Of a stretch of 34,966 nt of DNA, positions 13,092-21,031 are shown one piece after another. The position numbers were made by a program, and so were the translations under genes. Origin of the DNA: a virus; IMG/VR virus record IMGVR_UViG_3300036766_002268, positions 1-34,966 of that record; one strand, 5' to 3'. Within the stretch, counting starts at the first letter, position 1. The number at the start of each line of letters is the position of its first letter. The notes beneath the pieces are model-generated. The model worked only from the letters and a program-made list of their open reading frames with translations, was not told the DNA's origin and did not search any database.

Positions 13092-13658
13092 ATGGCCTAC
13101 GATGAAAACAAAAAGCTTTTTGCCTACACTCTTTTTATGCAGTCTCTTAACCCTGAAGAGATTGCAGAGAAAATCAAACAGACCTTTGCGCTAAAAAAAT
13201 TCGCCGCAAACACCGTCAGACGCTGGGCAGAAGATACCGACAAGAACGGTCTGACGTGGGAAGACCATCGTAATCGGGTTTTGCAGATCGCTCGAACACG
13301 GGTTGAAAAATCGTCGGCCAGTAAAATATCTGAAATTCAGGAACGGAATCAGAAAATTATTGAAATACTATACGACACACTCTTGACCGACCCAAAACTA
13401 AAAGGGTCAACCAAGGATGGCGTGGCATACGCAATCAAAACCCTCGATGAATTTAGCCTCAGATTGGAAGATCGTAAGGCCGGCGAACTTTCACCAATCA
13501 TGATCATTCAAACCATGTTTGATATTTTTAATTCCATACCCGAGGTGCGCGGAGTTCTAAAAAAACATTGGCCGAAAATTACGCGGGATATTAACGCCCG
13601 AATGATGCCTATGCCGGCAAAAGAAATCACGTCTGAAAATGTCGTTGAGGAAGATTAA
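13092..13658 (+). CDS. Terminase small subunit
   Basis: A 188-residue protein one base after the previous stop and directly before the large terminase. N-terminal residues 18-45 form a helix-turn-helix (NPEEIAEKIKQTF, FAANTVRRWAED), the DNA-recognition part. The rest is helical, as in DUF1804-like small terminases of Mu-type phages. It would recognise phage DNA during packaging. ATG has no strong ribosome site and is probably coupled to the upstream gene. Confidence 0.72.
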   Translation: MAYDENKKLFAYTLFMQSLNPEEIAEKIKQTFALKKFAANTVRRWAEDTDKNGLTWEDHRNRVLQIARTRVEKSSASKISEIQERNQKIIEILYDTLLTDPKLKGSTKDGVAYAIKTLDEFSLRLEDRKAGELSPIMIIQTMFDIFNSIPEVRGVLKKHWPKITRDINARMMPMPAKEITSENVVEED

Positions 13659-13664
13659 AAAATC

Positions 13665-15119
13665 ATGCGCTACTCTGATGTCTTGGAATCTCTGCTGCAT
13701 GAGGGTGAGCGCAATTTTGGTACGCCCCAAGAGAGCAACCGCAAGGGATATGCAATTGCCTACGGCAAAGATGATTTTTTAGCTTTTGCAAACCATGTAA
13801 AAAAGAATTACCAGATTGCCCATCATCATAAACTCATTGCCGAAAAGTTACAACTCATCGAACAAAGAAAAATTACCCGGCTCCTGATTTCGATGCCGCC
13901 GAGACACGGTAAATCGGAAGAAGTATCAAAACTTTTCCCGGCATGGTACAAAGGGCGCCATCCTGATCACGATGTGATTGTTTCATCTTATGCGGAGTCT
14001 CTGGCTAAAGAATTCAGCGGCGCCCAGTTAGACTACATTCAGTCCAGGGAGTTTCAAGATATTTTCCCCGATGTAAAACTCAAGAAAGATTCCAAAGCCA
14101 AAGTTGATTTTAAAACAACCGCAGGTGGTACTACTGTTGGTTCCGGCGTCGGCGGTGGTATCACCGGTAAAGGCGCACATCTGGCCATCATTGACGACCC
14201 CATAAAAAACTTCGAGGAAGCCCGATCGGAAACCATGCGGGATATTGTTTATAACTGGTATCAGACTACGCTTCTCACTCGGCTTGAAAAAGACGGCATC
14301 ATTATTTTGGTAATGACTCGCTGGGACACGGACGACTTGGCCGGCAGAATTTTAGCCCGTGAAAAAAAGATCGAAGACGGCGGTCTCTGGGATGTTCTTA
14401 CTTTACCGGCGATAAGTTCAGAAGGCAAAGCCCTCTGGCCGGAGAAATACGACATCAACGCTTTAAAGCAAATTCAATCGGCGATGTCTCCCTCTCACTG
14501 GGAGGCGATCTTTCAGCAAAACCCGATTGATGAAACGGAACGGGAGTTTCCGAAACTACAAAGGGATAACATTCCCCAGGGCAATATCATTGCGCCGTTT
14601 TTATATTTAGACCCAGCCTTCGGCGGCAACTGCGATGTCGCCCTGGTCGGCGGCGGAATTCTGGATTCAAAGGAATCTCCCTTTGACGGTCATCTTTTTA
14701 TCACCTTCGGTAAACTTTGGCGATCAGGTATTGATGAAACCTACACCCGAGTGGATCGTTACTACAAAGAAATCGGGGCTCAAATTTTATATTACGAAAA
14801 CAACGTGGGTCAATCGGCAATGGGGCCGTACCTGCGCGACATGGGTTTGCGTGTCGAAGGCATTACAAATATGCAAGAGAAGGATCTGCGTATCGTTACT
14901 TTTATTCGGCCAGTCTTACCCTACCTGCATTTTACCGAGGCAGTTGATCCGGATTTTATCCGCCGGTTGGAACTCTATTCTAAAGGCGTAAAACTCAAAG
15001 ACGCGCCGGACGCTCTGGCTGGTTTAATCAAGGCGCTCGATTATCGTGGGCCGAAAAAGGTCGCCAATATTTTCAATCGTTATGATCAATTTTTCAACAA
15101 ACTTTTAAATCGGTGGTAA
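13665..15119 (+). CDS. terL: Terminase large subunit
   Basis: A 484-residue packaging motor. Walker A MPPRHGKS (77-84); Walker B LAIIDDP (173-179); coupling motif TRWDTDDLAGR (218-228). The nuclease half has D316 (LYLDPAFGG), E378 (YYENNVGQ) and D446/D449 (KDAPDALAG). The RHGKS-type Walker A and the TRWDTDDL motif are those of Mu gp28-like and related TerL proteins. Full length, with no lesion. It follows the small subunit by six bases. Confidence 0.95.
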   Translation: MRYSDVLESLLHEGERNFGTPQESNRKGYAIAYGKDDFLAFANHVKKNYQIAHHHKLIAEKLQLIEQRKITRLLISMPPRHGKSEEVSKLFPAWYKGRHPDHDVIVSSYAESLAKEFSGAQLDYIQSREFQDIFPDVKLKKDSKAKVDFKTTAGGTTVGSGVGGGITGKGAHLAIIDDPIKNFEEARSETMRDIVYNWYQTTLLTRLEKDGIIILVMTRWDTDDLAGRILAREKKIEDGGLWDVLTLPAISSEGKALWPEKYDINALKQIQSAMSPSHWEAIFQQNPIDETEREFPKLQRDNIPQGNIIAPFLYLDPAFGGNCDVALVGGGILDSKESPFDGHLFITFGKLWRSGIDETYTRVDRYYKEIGAQILYYENNVGQSAMGPYLRDMGLRVEGITNMQEKDLRIVTFIRPVLPYLHFTEAVDPDFIRRLELYSKGVKLKDAPDALAGLIKALDYRGPKKVANIFNRYDQFFNKLLNRW

Positions 15120-15120
15120 T

Positions 15121-16515
15121 ATGAGCAAAGTAAAAGAAAAAAATTCTTTGGACGTTAGACTGGATTCCATGAGACATTCCGGTACCGGGATGGGAACGTC
15201 TCGCGACAAACTCACCGGCATGTCACCCGATGTAAAACGAGTCGACGATTCCACCGCAGAAGACTGGTATATGTCGTCCGGATTTTTTCAACGCGTGGTT
15301 GATGCGCCTGCTTATGATATGACCAGAAACTGGATTAAAGTAAAAGTCAACGGAGCCGACCATGAGCAAAGCGAGAATATTTCGCGCAAGATCATGAACC
15401 GCATGACAGAGCTTAAACTCAGGGAACGAATTTATGAATTGATAAGATTTTCGAGAATGTACAATCGAGGCGGTTGTTTGTACTACGTCATCACGGCAGA
15501 GCTTCCTCAAACTACATGGAAACTATCAGAGCCGCTGCCTTTTGAAAGTCTTAAAAAAATCAACGCGATTAACGTATTGCCGCCACGGGATTTTCAGGTT
15601 ATTCCGGTTGCACAAAATCCCTTGTCGAGTTTATACCACAGCTACGATTACCGCATTGGCGGAATCTCTGTACATGAAAGTCGCGTTGCATGGTTGGTGA
15701 ATTCATATTTCAAAAATAGAAATCGCGGAGTCTCTGCTATCGAAACGACCTACGACGCCATCATCGCACAAGAAACCGCGTTGTGGAGTGTCCGCACGTT
15801 GCTCTTTGAATTATCAGGAAAAATATTCAAGAAGAAAGGAATCGATTCTTTTAACCCGGAAAAGATGTCCGAATTCATGTACAAGATCACCAGTCTGTTT
15901 AATACCCAGGGCGCCATCGCCCTGGATATGGATGAGTCGCTGGATCGCTTAAACTCTGCCGCTGGTTTTACAGGTTTAAAAGACATGATGGAATTTATCT
16001 GGCAATTTTTGTGCGCAGTAAGTTCGATACCGCGAACTCGCATGATGGGGCAAACATCGGGTATCGTCAGAGCCGATCAGGATGTCATCGGTTATTATGA
16101 CTGGATCGCCTCACAGCAGGAATTACAGCTTAAGCCGATTCTCGAGAATGATGTGAAAATGATTATTCATGAACAAGATGGCGAGGTCTATAAAGAGTTA
16201 AATGGCCATCCTGAAAATCTTGATTGGGAAATTATTTTTAATCCGTTGTATTTGCCGGATCCACAAGACGCGGCAAAAATACGTTTGATCGATGCTCAAA
16301 CCGATCAGATATACATAACCACAGCGGTTCATTCCCCTTCGGAAATCAGAGCAAAACGACAACCCGAGCTTGAACCCTTTGGCGCAGATGAAGACCAGCC
16401 GCTGGATTTAAAAGAACCGCCTGTGCCAGAGATGGATTTTAACGATAAACAGCCAGGAGACTTGACGAATCCTGAAAATCGGGATGCCAATGTAAAACCA
16501 AAAAAAGAGACATAA
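15121..16515 (+). CDS. Portal protein, DUF1073 family
   Basis: A 464-residue portal, the dodecameric ring through which DNA enters the head. The DUF1073 features are visible: SSGFFQRVVDAPAYDMTRNW near the N-terminus, the SRMYNRGGCLYYVI segment, and the SSIPRTRMMGQTSG ... YYDWIASQQE region. The C-terminus is long, polar and proline-rich. It starts two bases after the TerL stop with GGTGG as ribosome site. Such portals go with DUF2213/DUF2190/DUF2184 head genes, all of which follow. Confidence 0.9.
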   Translation: MSKVKEKNSLDVRLDSMRHSGTGMGTSRDKLTGMSPDVKRVDDSTAEDWYMSSGFFQRVVDAPAYDMTRNWIKVKVNGADHEQSENISRKIMNRMTELKLRERIYELIRFSRMYNRGGCLYYVITAELPQTTWKLSEPLPFESLKKINAINVLPPRDFQVIPVAQNPLSSLYHSYDYRIGGISVHESRVAWLVNSYFKNRNRGVSAIETTYDAIIAQETALWSVRTLLFELSGKIFKKKGIDSFNPEKMSEFMYKITSLFNTQGAIALDMDESLDRLNSAAGFTGLKDMMEFIWQFLCAVSSIPRTRMMGQTSGIVRADQDVIGYYDWIASQQELQLKPILENDVKMIIHEQDGEVYKELNGHPENLDWEIIFNPLYLPDPQDAAKIRLIDAQTDQIYITTAVHSPSEIRAKRQPELEPFGADEDQPLDLKEPPVPEMDFNDKQPGDLTNPENRDANVKPKKET

Positions 16516-16521
16516 AACAAC

Positions 16522-16659
16522 ATGACGAAAATAACGATTTTCCGGCCTGTTTTTATGGGTTCTCATATGGAACGTACAAATATCCGGTTTCGCTACAGGA
16601 AACCACAGGAAACCAAAAGAAACCGGTTTCGTGGTTTTATACAAAAGGGTTCGAAGTGA
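16522..16659 (+). CDS. Possible tiny arginine-rich protein
   Basis: A 45-codon open frame between portal and head protein, starting MTKITIFRPVFMGSH and then very basic (RFRYRKPQETK, RNRFRGF). The ribosome site is weak (AGAGA). The frame covers an unusual repeat patch: ACAGGAAACC twice in tandem and CCGGTTTCG at 16584-16592 and again at 16623-16631, both in the same frame. It may be a real small nucleic-acid-binding protein or an accident of the repeat. The 150-bp gap holds nothing else I can identify. Confidence 0.33.
   Translation: MTKITIFRPVFMGSHMERTNIRFRYRKPQETKRNRFRGFIQKGSK
16584..16631. repeat. Repeat cluster before the head morphogenesis gene
   Basis: CCGGTTTCG occurs at both ends of this stretch; between them ACAGGAAACC is repeated in tandem and a third GAAACC follows. 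GAAACCGGTTTC (16619-16630) is a perfect 12-bp palindrome, and GGTTTCGTGGTTT pairs imperfectly with the upstream AAACCACAGGAAACC. It could be an operator or an RNA hairpin that tunes expression of the next gene. Confidence 0.5.
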
Positions 16660-16665
16660 CATAAC

Positions 16666-18153
16666 ATGTATCCGTTACACTTAGAAAAACAAAACGAAGA
16701 ACTCTATGCCTGGTTATTTAAAAAAGGCTCAAAACCGGTTCAATCGGCGGTAATTGATTTTATAAAAACAAATTACGATAAACTGGTACCGAATCATATC
16801 AAATCTGACTCATCAGATTTAAATCCGGGTGTTCGCCAAACTTCCCAGGCGAGATTTGACGAAGAAAGTTTGAGAGATTTTCTGGTTCGTCTTCGCGCTG
16901 AACACGGCAACCTTCCGATTTCATCAGAAACGTACCAAAAGCAAATCGCTCTCAATTTCAGACTGATCGATGCTCATGCAAAAGCTCTGGTTGAAAAATC
17001 TGTTGAGAAAGCGATTAAGCAAGAAACTGTAAATACATTATCAGGGCTTAAACAATCTGTTGGAGGTATCGACCTTACTAAAAATCTTACGCAGGATTTC
17101 TTAAAGAGAACAATACATGAGAATGTAGGACTTATAAAAATACTCCATACCGATTACGTGGATTCTGTTGAGAAAGTTCTTCTCGATGGATTTCTCAATG
17201 GCCATTCACAAAAGTCTATTATCGACTCTATCGTTCACACTACCGGTGTTCATGAAAGCACGGCTCGTTTTTGGGCGCAAGATCAGTCGGGCAAATTTTT
17301 CGGCAGCGTAACCAAAGCTCGATCAGAGGCCGCCGGTTTTCCCGGGTACATCTGGAGAACTCAGGGTGATGGCCGCGTTCGAGACATTCATCGACGCCTT
17401 GAGGGAACCTATCATCGATGGGATGATCCGCCATCGGTGCCATCAAATAAAGGCGGGCCGATTCGAAAATTACACCCGACGCAAGATTATCGATGTCGTT
17501 GCTGGGCAGAATCGTCGCTTGGCGAGCATGAAGCGGAAAGACAGTATGAAGATCCATTGCCGACGGGAGCTTATGAAAAATATGGAAAAAGTGAAGAAGA
17601 TAAACGAAAGGAAGATGTTGATCCGATTCACATAGAGAGAGCCAGACCTCTAAAAGATATTTTTCACTTGCCTGGCAAATTACAGGTAACACAAAACTAT
17701 GTCGAAAATACGATATGGAGTTCGCCTTACGAAATTGGCTCCGTCTTTAAAAATGGCAAAGAGTTTTTCAGTAAACGAGGGACGGTCTCAATGCTAAAAT
17801 TCCATGCAGATGAATGCGCTATGATGGAAAATGCAACATTGATACATAATCATCCGGAAGGCACTCCGTTTAGTATTGAAGATTTGGAGCTTGCTATAAA
17901 AAACAAATTACACGAAATGGTAATTATAGCCGGTCCGCCTCATAGTCGTAAATATGTAATTAAACCAAAAATAAAGCCGGAAGATTGGAATGCGTTTCTA
18001 TTGAAAAGAAACGAAATCTATTTAGAAGTCAAAAACGAAATAAAGACGCCTGGCCGAAGACGATCAGCGAAATTAGAAATAGAAATCAGGGAAAAAATAT
18101 TGACAAGGCTTTCCAAAGATTATAAATTAAACTTTGAGATCATACAATTATGA
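16666..18153 (+). CDS. MuF-like minor head protein with JAMM-like C-terminal domain
   Basis: A 495-residue protein. Residues about 1-285 are the head-morphogenesis (Mu gpF-like) part, ending in the family's arginine/cysteine motif: GYIWRTQGDGRVRDIH (228-242), RLEGTYHRWDD (244-254), then DYRCRC (274-279). A charged linker (285-325) leads to an extra C-terminal domain with HNHPEGTPFSIED at 394-406. This H-x-H-P...S-x-x-D array resembles the zinc site of JAMM/RadC-type proteins; E355 or E365 could complete it. Extra domains fused to MuF proteins are often toxins carried in the virion. The start ATG has a weak ribosome site. The stop overlaps the next gene by ATGA. Confidence 0.82.
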   Translation: MYPLHLEKQNEELYAWLFKKGSKPVQSAVIDFIKTNYDKLVPNHIKSDSSDLNPGVRQTSQARFDEESLRDFLVRLRAEHGNLPISSETYQKQIALNFRLIDAHAKALVEKSVEKAIKQETVNTLSGLKQSVGGIDLTKNLTQDFLKRTIHENVGLIKILHTDYVDSVEKVLLDGFLNGHSQKSIIDSIVHTTGVHESTARFWAQDQSGKFFGSVTKARSEAAGFPGYIWRTQGDGRVRDIHRRLEGTYHRWDDPPSVPSNKGGPIRKLHPTQDYRCRCWAESSLGEHEAERQYEDPLPTGAYEKYGKSEEDKRKEDVDPIHIERARPLKDIFHLPGKLQVTQNYVENTIWSSPYEIGSVFKNGKEFFSKRGTVSMLKFHADECAMMENATLIHNHPEGTPFSIEDLELAIKNKLHEMVIIAGPPHSRKYVIKPKIKPEDWNAFLLKRNEIYLEVKNEIKTPGRRRSAKLEIEIREKILTRLSKDYKLNFEIIQL

Positions 18154-18356
18154 ACGAATTAATTACAATTGATTCCGGCATTCCCGAAACTTCATCAATC
18201 TGTTTTAATTGCGACAGGGAAACTGGTATCCGAAAATGCGAAGCGTTTCCTGATGAAATTCCGCTGGCAATCTGGCTTGGCTATAATGACCATAAAATAC
18301 CTTTCACCGGTGATCACGGTATAAGGTTTAAACAGTATAAAACCAAACCCGCCTAA
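18150..18356 (+). CDS. Small CxAFP-type protein, coupled to MuF fusion
   Basis: A 68-residue protein with CFNC near residues 18-21 and the phrase KCEAFPDEIPLAIW followed by NDHKIPFTGDHGIRF. This C-x-A-F-P-[DE]-x-I-P ... H-x-x-P-[FY]-x-G-D-x-G-I-[RQ]-F pattern is one I know from many short bacterial proteins of unknown function, often near phage head genes. It overlaps the MuF-fusion stop by ATGA, so both are made together. Partnership with the C-terminal domain (inhibitor, immunity or maturation factor) is inference. Confidence 0.72.
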   Translation: MNELITIDSGIPETSSICFNCDRETGIRKCEAFPDEIPLAIWLGYNDHKIPFTGDHGIRFKQYKTKPA

Positions 18357-18368
18357 TCTGTTAAATTC

Positions 18369-18396
18369 TTGACATTCTAATTCCATTTTCTAAAAT
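18369..18396 (+). promoter_or_regulatory. Promoter with short leader for the gene at 18410
   Basis: TTGACA (18369-18374), 16-bp spacer and TAAAAT (18391-18396). The ATG of the next gene is 13 bases after the -10, leaving a leader of about 6-7 bases with no ribosome site. The -35 and flank (AAATTCTTGACATT) closely resemble the promoter at 12146. It suggests this small gene is expressed apart from the late operon. Confidence 0.5.
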
Positions 18397-18409
18397 CAAA
18401 GCTCAAATC

Positions 18410-18631
18410 ATGAATGATTCAGATTCAAATAATTTTGTATTTCCTGAGCCTGCTTCTTGGGATCCAAATGACCATCATGCAAATCTTGTTTGGTGTCGAT
18501 GCGTGGTGGTGCCAATGTCTCAAAACGAGAAAATTGCTGCCATGATTTCCAGAATGGATTCCGTATTGATAAAGTATTATCAAGACCATCCTGCCAAAAA
18601 AACTATCATTTTTAAACACCACAAAAACTAG
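18410..18631 (+). CDS. Small protein resembling a MuF C-terminal end
   Basis: A 73-residue protein. The segment DPNDHHANLVWCRCVVVPMSQ resembles the closing motif of MuF-type head proteins (H-x-N...CRC...P), while the rest (EKIAAMISRMDSVLIKYYQD) is helical and basic at the end. The ATG has no ribosome site but lies just behind a good promoter. It may be a free-standing fragment left by recombination of an older MuF C-terminus, or a cargo gene. Moderate confidence that it is translated. Confidence 0.5.
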   Translation: MNDSDSNNFVFPEPASWDPNDHHANLVWCRCVVVPMSQNEKIAAMISRMDSVLIKYYQDHPAKKTIIFKHHKN

Positions 18632-18649
18632 CTTCTCAAAAAAATCCAG

Positions 18650-18719
18650 AGACATATCGGACAATTCAGACGCATTGGTTTATAGCGGCCTTGCTATTTT
18701 AAAACCTTTGTGTTATTTT
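18650..18719 (+). promoter_or_regulatory. Late promoter 2 with triple 9-bp direct repeats
   Basis: The same architecture as 12426-12495: three 9-bp units (18650-18676, the 21-bp core matching 19 of 21 bases), GGCCTTG (18687-18693), weak -35 TTGCTA (18691-18696), 17-bp spacer, -10 TATTTT (18714-18719). The ATG of the prohead protease gene lies 15 bases after the -10, with no ribosome site between. It would start the second block of late genes (capsid and tail). Confidence 0.7.
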
Positions 18720-18733
18720 CTGGCATACTATTT

Positions 18734-19987
18734 ATGCCGCAACTACTTAGATATGATCGTGGAGCCATCAAAGCCGTAGAAACCGGAGAAGGTTTTTTAC
18801 GCGCCAAAGTCGTGATGGCCGTGCCTGGCGTTTACCCGTACATGGATGCAGCAGGTTCGGTTAAACTTGAAGCAAAGCTTCCCGATGAATTATCAAACAA
18901 AGTTACCATTGCCACCGCAGATGGAAAACCTGCCACAGACGGGCATCCTCCCAAAAGCGATAATCATGGTTTGGTCGTTTCTGATAATTATCAGAGGTAC
19001 ACAAAAGGCTCTATCACATCGCCTGCCTATGAAAACGGAGAGCTTGTTTCTTACGTAACGGTTTACGATGCCGCTCTTATCAAAGATATTCTGGAAAAAA
19101 GAAAGGTACAAGTTTCGCTTGGCCAATTGATTAAGTTAGATACTACTCCCGGAAATTTTAACGGATATCGGTATGACTCGGCACAACGCAACATTCGAAT
19201 CAATCACCTTGCCTTTGTAGAAGCCGGTCGACTTGGCGACAAAGCAAAAATCATTCTCGATGAAAAAGACTTACCCGAAGGCGCGGCCGTGCGCGTCGAT
19301 AACGCAGAGCTTCTCGAAAACGCAAAAATTAAAAATAATTTTGAAAATAAAAGTGAACCCAATAAAAAGGAGAATAACACAATGGGAGACATCGTCCTCA
19401 AACAAGATTCAGAAGATTACGCTCTGTGGAAATCAATCAAAGGTTTTTTTAAAAAAATCAGCGATCCACGCAATGACGCCGCTGACAAGGGGAAAGTAAC
19501 CTGCCCTGAATGCGGTGCCAAGTTTGCGCCCGATCAACGCAGTGATGCCAGCGATGCAAAATCCGCTGATTTGCAAAAACGTATGGATTCGATGCAAATC
19601 ACCATCGATACGTTGCAGGCTCAAAACACCGCATTTAAAGGCGAGCTTGAAAAAACAAGAAATGATTCTTTAACCGATGCCGCGCTTGGCGAACGAATGA
19701 AACTCATCGACATGGCAAAATCCGTCAGACAAGATTTCAAACATGACGGCCTTTCTAATCGAGATATCAAACTCAGCGTTATATCGACCAATCTTCCTTA
19801 TACGACGGGAACCGATATCGCCAAACTCGATGATGCTCATGTCAACGCTCGTTATGACGCAGCTTGTGAACTCGCCAAAGTAAAAGCCTCTCAGCAACCA
19901 AACTCAGAAACAAGTTTCATGAGAGTCGATGAAGCCGATCTCAAAAAGAAAAAAGAGGAACGCCTGAATCTCCATAAGGTTTCATAA
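18734..19987 (+). CDS. Prohead protease/scaffold fusion, DUF2213 family
   Basis: A 417-residue protein. Residues 1-180 match DUF2213: RAKVVMAVPGVYPY near the start, the ATADGKPATDGHPP segment (60-73), then VQVSLGQLIKLDTTPG and NHLAFVEAGRLGDKA. This is a proposed herpes-type prohead protease. Residues 217-417 are a polar, coiled-coil scaffold-like part with a CPECGAKF knuckle. An internal AAGGAG before M217 allows separate production of the scaffold. The first ATG (18734) has no ribosome site and follows the late promoter; an in-frame TTG further upstream lies inside that promoter. Confidence 0.85.
   Translation: MPQLLRYDRGAIKAVETGEGFLRAKVVMAVPGVYPYMDAAGSVKLEAKLPDELSNKVTIATADGKPATDGHPPKSDNHGLVVSDNYQRYTKGSITSPAYENGELVSYVTVYDAALIKDILEKRKVQVSLGQLIKLDTTPGNFNGYRYDSAQRNIRINHLAFVEAGRLGDKAKIILDEKDLPEGAAVRVDNAELLENAKIKNNFENKSEPNKKENNTMGDIVLKQDSEDYALWKSIKGFFKKISDPRNDAADKGKVTCPECGAKFAPDQRSDASDAKSADLQKRMDSMQITIDTLQAQNTAFKGELEKTRNDSLTDAALGERMKLIDMAKSVRQDFKHDGLSNRDIKLSVISTNLPYTTGTDIAKLDDAHVNARYDAACELAKVKASQQPNSETSFMRVDEADLKKKKEERLNLHKVS
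19382..19987 (+). CDS. Nested in-frame scaffold protein
   Basis: An internal start inside the prohead protease gene. ATG 19382 is in frame and has AAAGGAG nine bases upstream, a far better ribosome site than the gene's own start. The 201-residue product (MGDIVLKQDSEDYALW...) is the coiled-coil part without the protease. In phages such as lambda (C and Nu3) the scaffold is made in just this way from an internal start. Expected in excess over the full-length protease. Confidence 0.68.
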   Translation: MGDIVLKQDSEDYALWKSIKGFFKKISDPRNDAADKGKVTCPECGAKFAPDQRSDASDAKSADLQKRMDSMQITIDTLQAQNTAFKGELEKTRNDSLTDAALGERMKLIDMAKSVRQDFKHDGLSNRDIKLSVISTNLPYTTGTDIAKLDDAHVNARYDAACELAKVKASQQPNSETSFMRVDEADLKKKKEERLNLHKVS

Positions 19988-19996
19988 GGTATAACT

Positions 19997-20485
19997 ATGA
20001 ATTTTAATATTTTTAAAAAAGACGATAAACGTAAACCCATTGCACAAATGAATCCGGCTGAATTGGATAAATTTGTCGCTGAAATGGAAAAGGCTTCTGC
20101 TGAACTCGAAGCAAGTGAAAAAGAACTCAATGAACTGGCAGAGACTTTAACCCAAAAAGAAGAGTCTCTCAAAACTCTTGAAAAAGAATTAACTGAGCGA
20201 TCAAAAAAAATCAGTAACGGAAAAAACAACGAGGCAAGCGAACCTGAAACGAAGAAGAACAAACATTCAGCAGAATTACTGGCTCATGCCAAACTTGCAA
20301 AAGTTGATAAACCGGAAAAATTTTCCGGCAAAGAATTGAAATTAGAAATCATTCAACGGGGTTTCCCGTTCGGCGTTGGAACGGCGACTCATGATCTCAG
20401 TCAAGAGATTTTAGACGCAAGATTTGAAATGGCCGTCGAAGCCCTCGAAGCCCTCGAAGCCCTCGAAGCGCAAGGTAAAAAATAA
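19997..20485 (+). CDS. Coiled-coil head-associated protein
   Basis: A 162-residue acidic protein with a long coiled coil at about residues 24-72 (KASAELEASEKELNELAETL and following), a polar linker, and an alanine/glutamate-rich C-terminus built by a four-fold EAL repeat. A middle segment IIQRGFPFGVGTATHDLSQEILDAR is more ordered. Between scaffold and decoration genes it is probably a minor head or assembly protein. ATG follows AAGG at eight bases. Family not recognised. Confidence 0.65.
   Translation: MNFNIFKKDDKRKPIAQMNPAELDKFVAEMEKASAELEASEKELNELAETLTQKEESLKTLEKELTERSKKISNGKNNEASEPETKKNKHSAELLAHAKLAKVDKPEKFSGKELKLEIIQRGFPFGVGTATHDLSQEILDARFEMAVEALEALEALEAQGKK
20435..20470 (+). repeat. Four 9-bp tandem repeats in coding DNA
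   Basis: Four copies of CTCGAAGCC (first begins G, last ends G) in phase with the reading frame, encoding L-E-A units near the C-terminus of the coiled-coil head protein. The unit length keeps the frame, so copy-number change by slippage would only lengthen or shorten the helix. Confidence 0.75.
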
Positions 20486-20496
20486 GGAGCGAAATT

Positions 20497-20997
20497 ATGT
20501 CAATACCTCAAGGTTCATTAAACAACAATTCGATTCCCAATCTCGGCGAAATCGTAGAGATCAAGGATGGCGAACGAACAATCGGCGATAGAGTCGCCGA
20601 AACTGATATTCCCTTTGGTCTCGGCATCGTACAAGGCGCTGCCGCACACCAGGCAAAAATACCTGCCTCTGCGGTGAACAAATTTCTGGGAGTTGCCAGA
20701 TCACATTTTGGAGCCTCTGGTATTGCCAGTGACAAATATCTTGCCGGCGACCAGGTCGATTTCGTTGATAACGGCGTTATCTCTGTACAAGTCGAAGAAG
20801 CCGTTGATCAAAATTCGGCGGTACGTGTTCGACACACAGCCGGAGCCGCTGGAACCGCGCCCGGTCAATTTTGCACCACTGCCGATGCCGGTAAAACCAT
20901 GCTTTTAACCGGAGCAAAATTCAAAAGCTCAACCACCGGCGCAGGCCGCGCGGCTCTGGATTTAAGCGGAGTTTTTACACAAACCGCTGATGTATAA
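20497..20997 (+). CDS. Capsid decoration/cement-like protein (DUF2190-type)
   Basis: A 166-residue protein, glycine/alanine/valine-rich, predicted all-beta (IVQGAAAHQAKIPASAVNK, then AGDQVDFVDNGVISVQVEEAV). Position between scaffold and major capsid and this composition match DUF2190-type cement proteins, which sit on the capsid surface and stabilise it. ATG follows AAGGAG at seven bases. Family assignment is by pattern and context; the structural role is fairly sure. Confidence 0.72.
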   Translation: MSIPQGSLNNNSIPNLGEIVEIKDGERTIGDRVAETDIPFGLGIVQGAAAHQAKIPASAVNKFLGVARSHFGASGIASDKYLAGDQVDFVDNGVISVQVEEAVDQNSAVRVRHTAGAAGTAPGQFCTTADAGKTMLLTGAKFKSSTTGAGRAALDLSGVFTQTADV

Positions 20998-21031
20998 GTT
21001 ATGAAAATTAAAATAAAATGGAGAATATAAA

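Noticed and set aside
16408-16662. Minus-strand frame over the portal end and gap
   Set aside because: Antisense to the portal gene with tryptophan/phenylalanine-rich translation; no ribosome site.
17240-17692. Minus-strand 150-codon frame inside the MuF gene
   Set aside because: Antisense shadow of a gene with clear family motifs.
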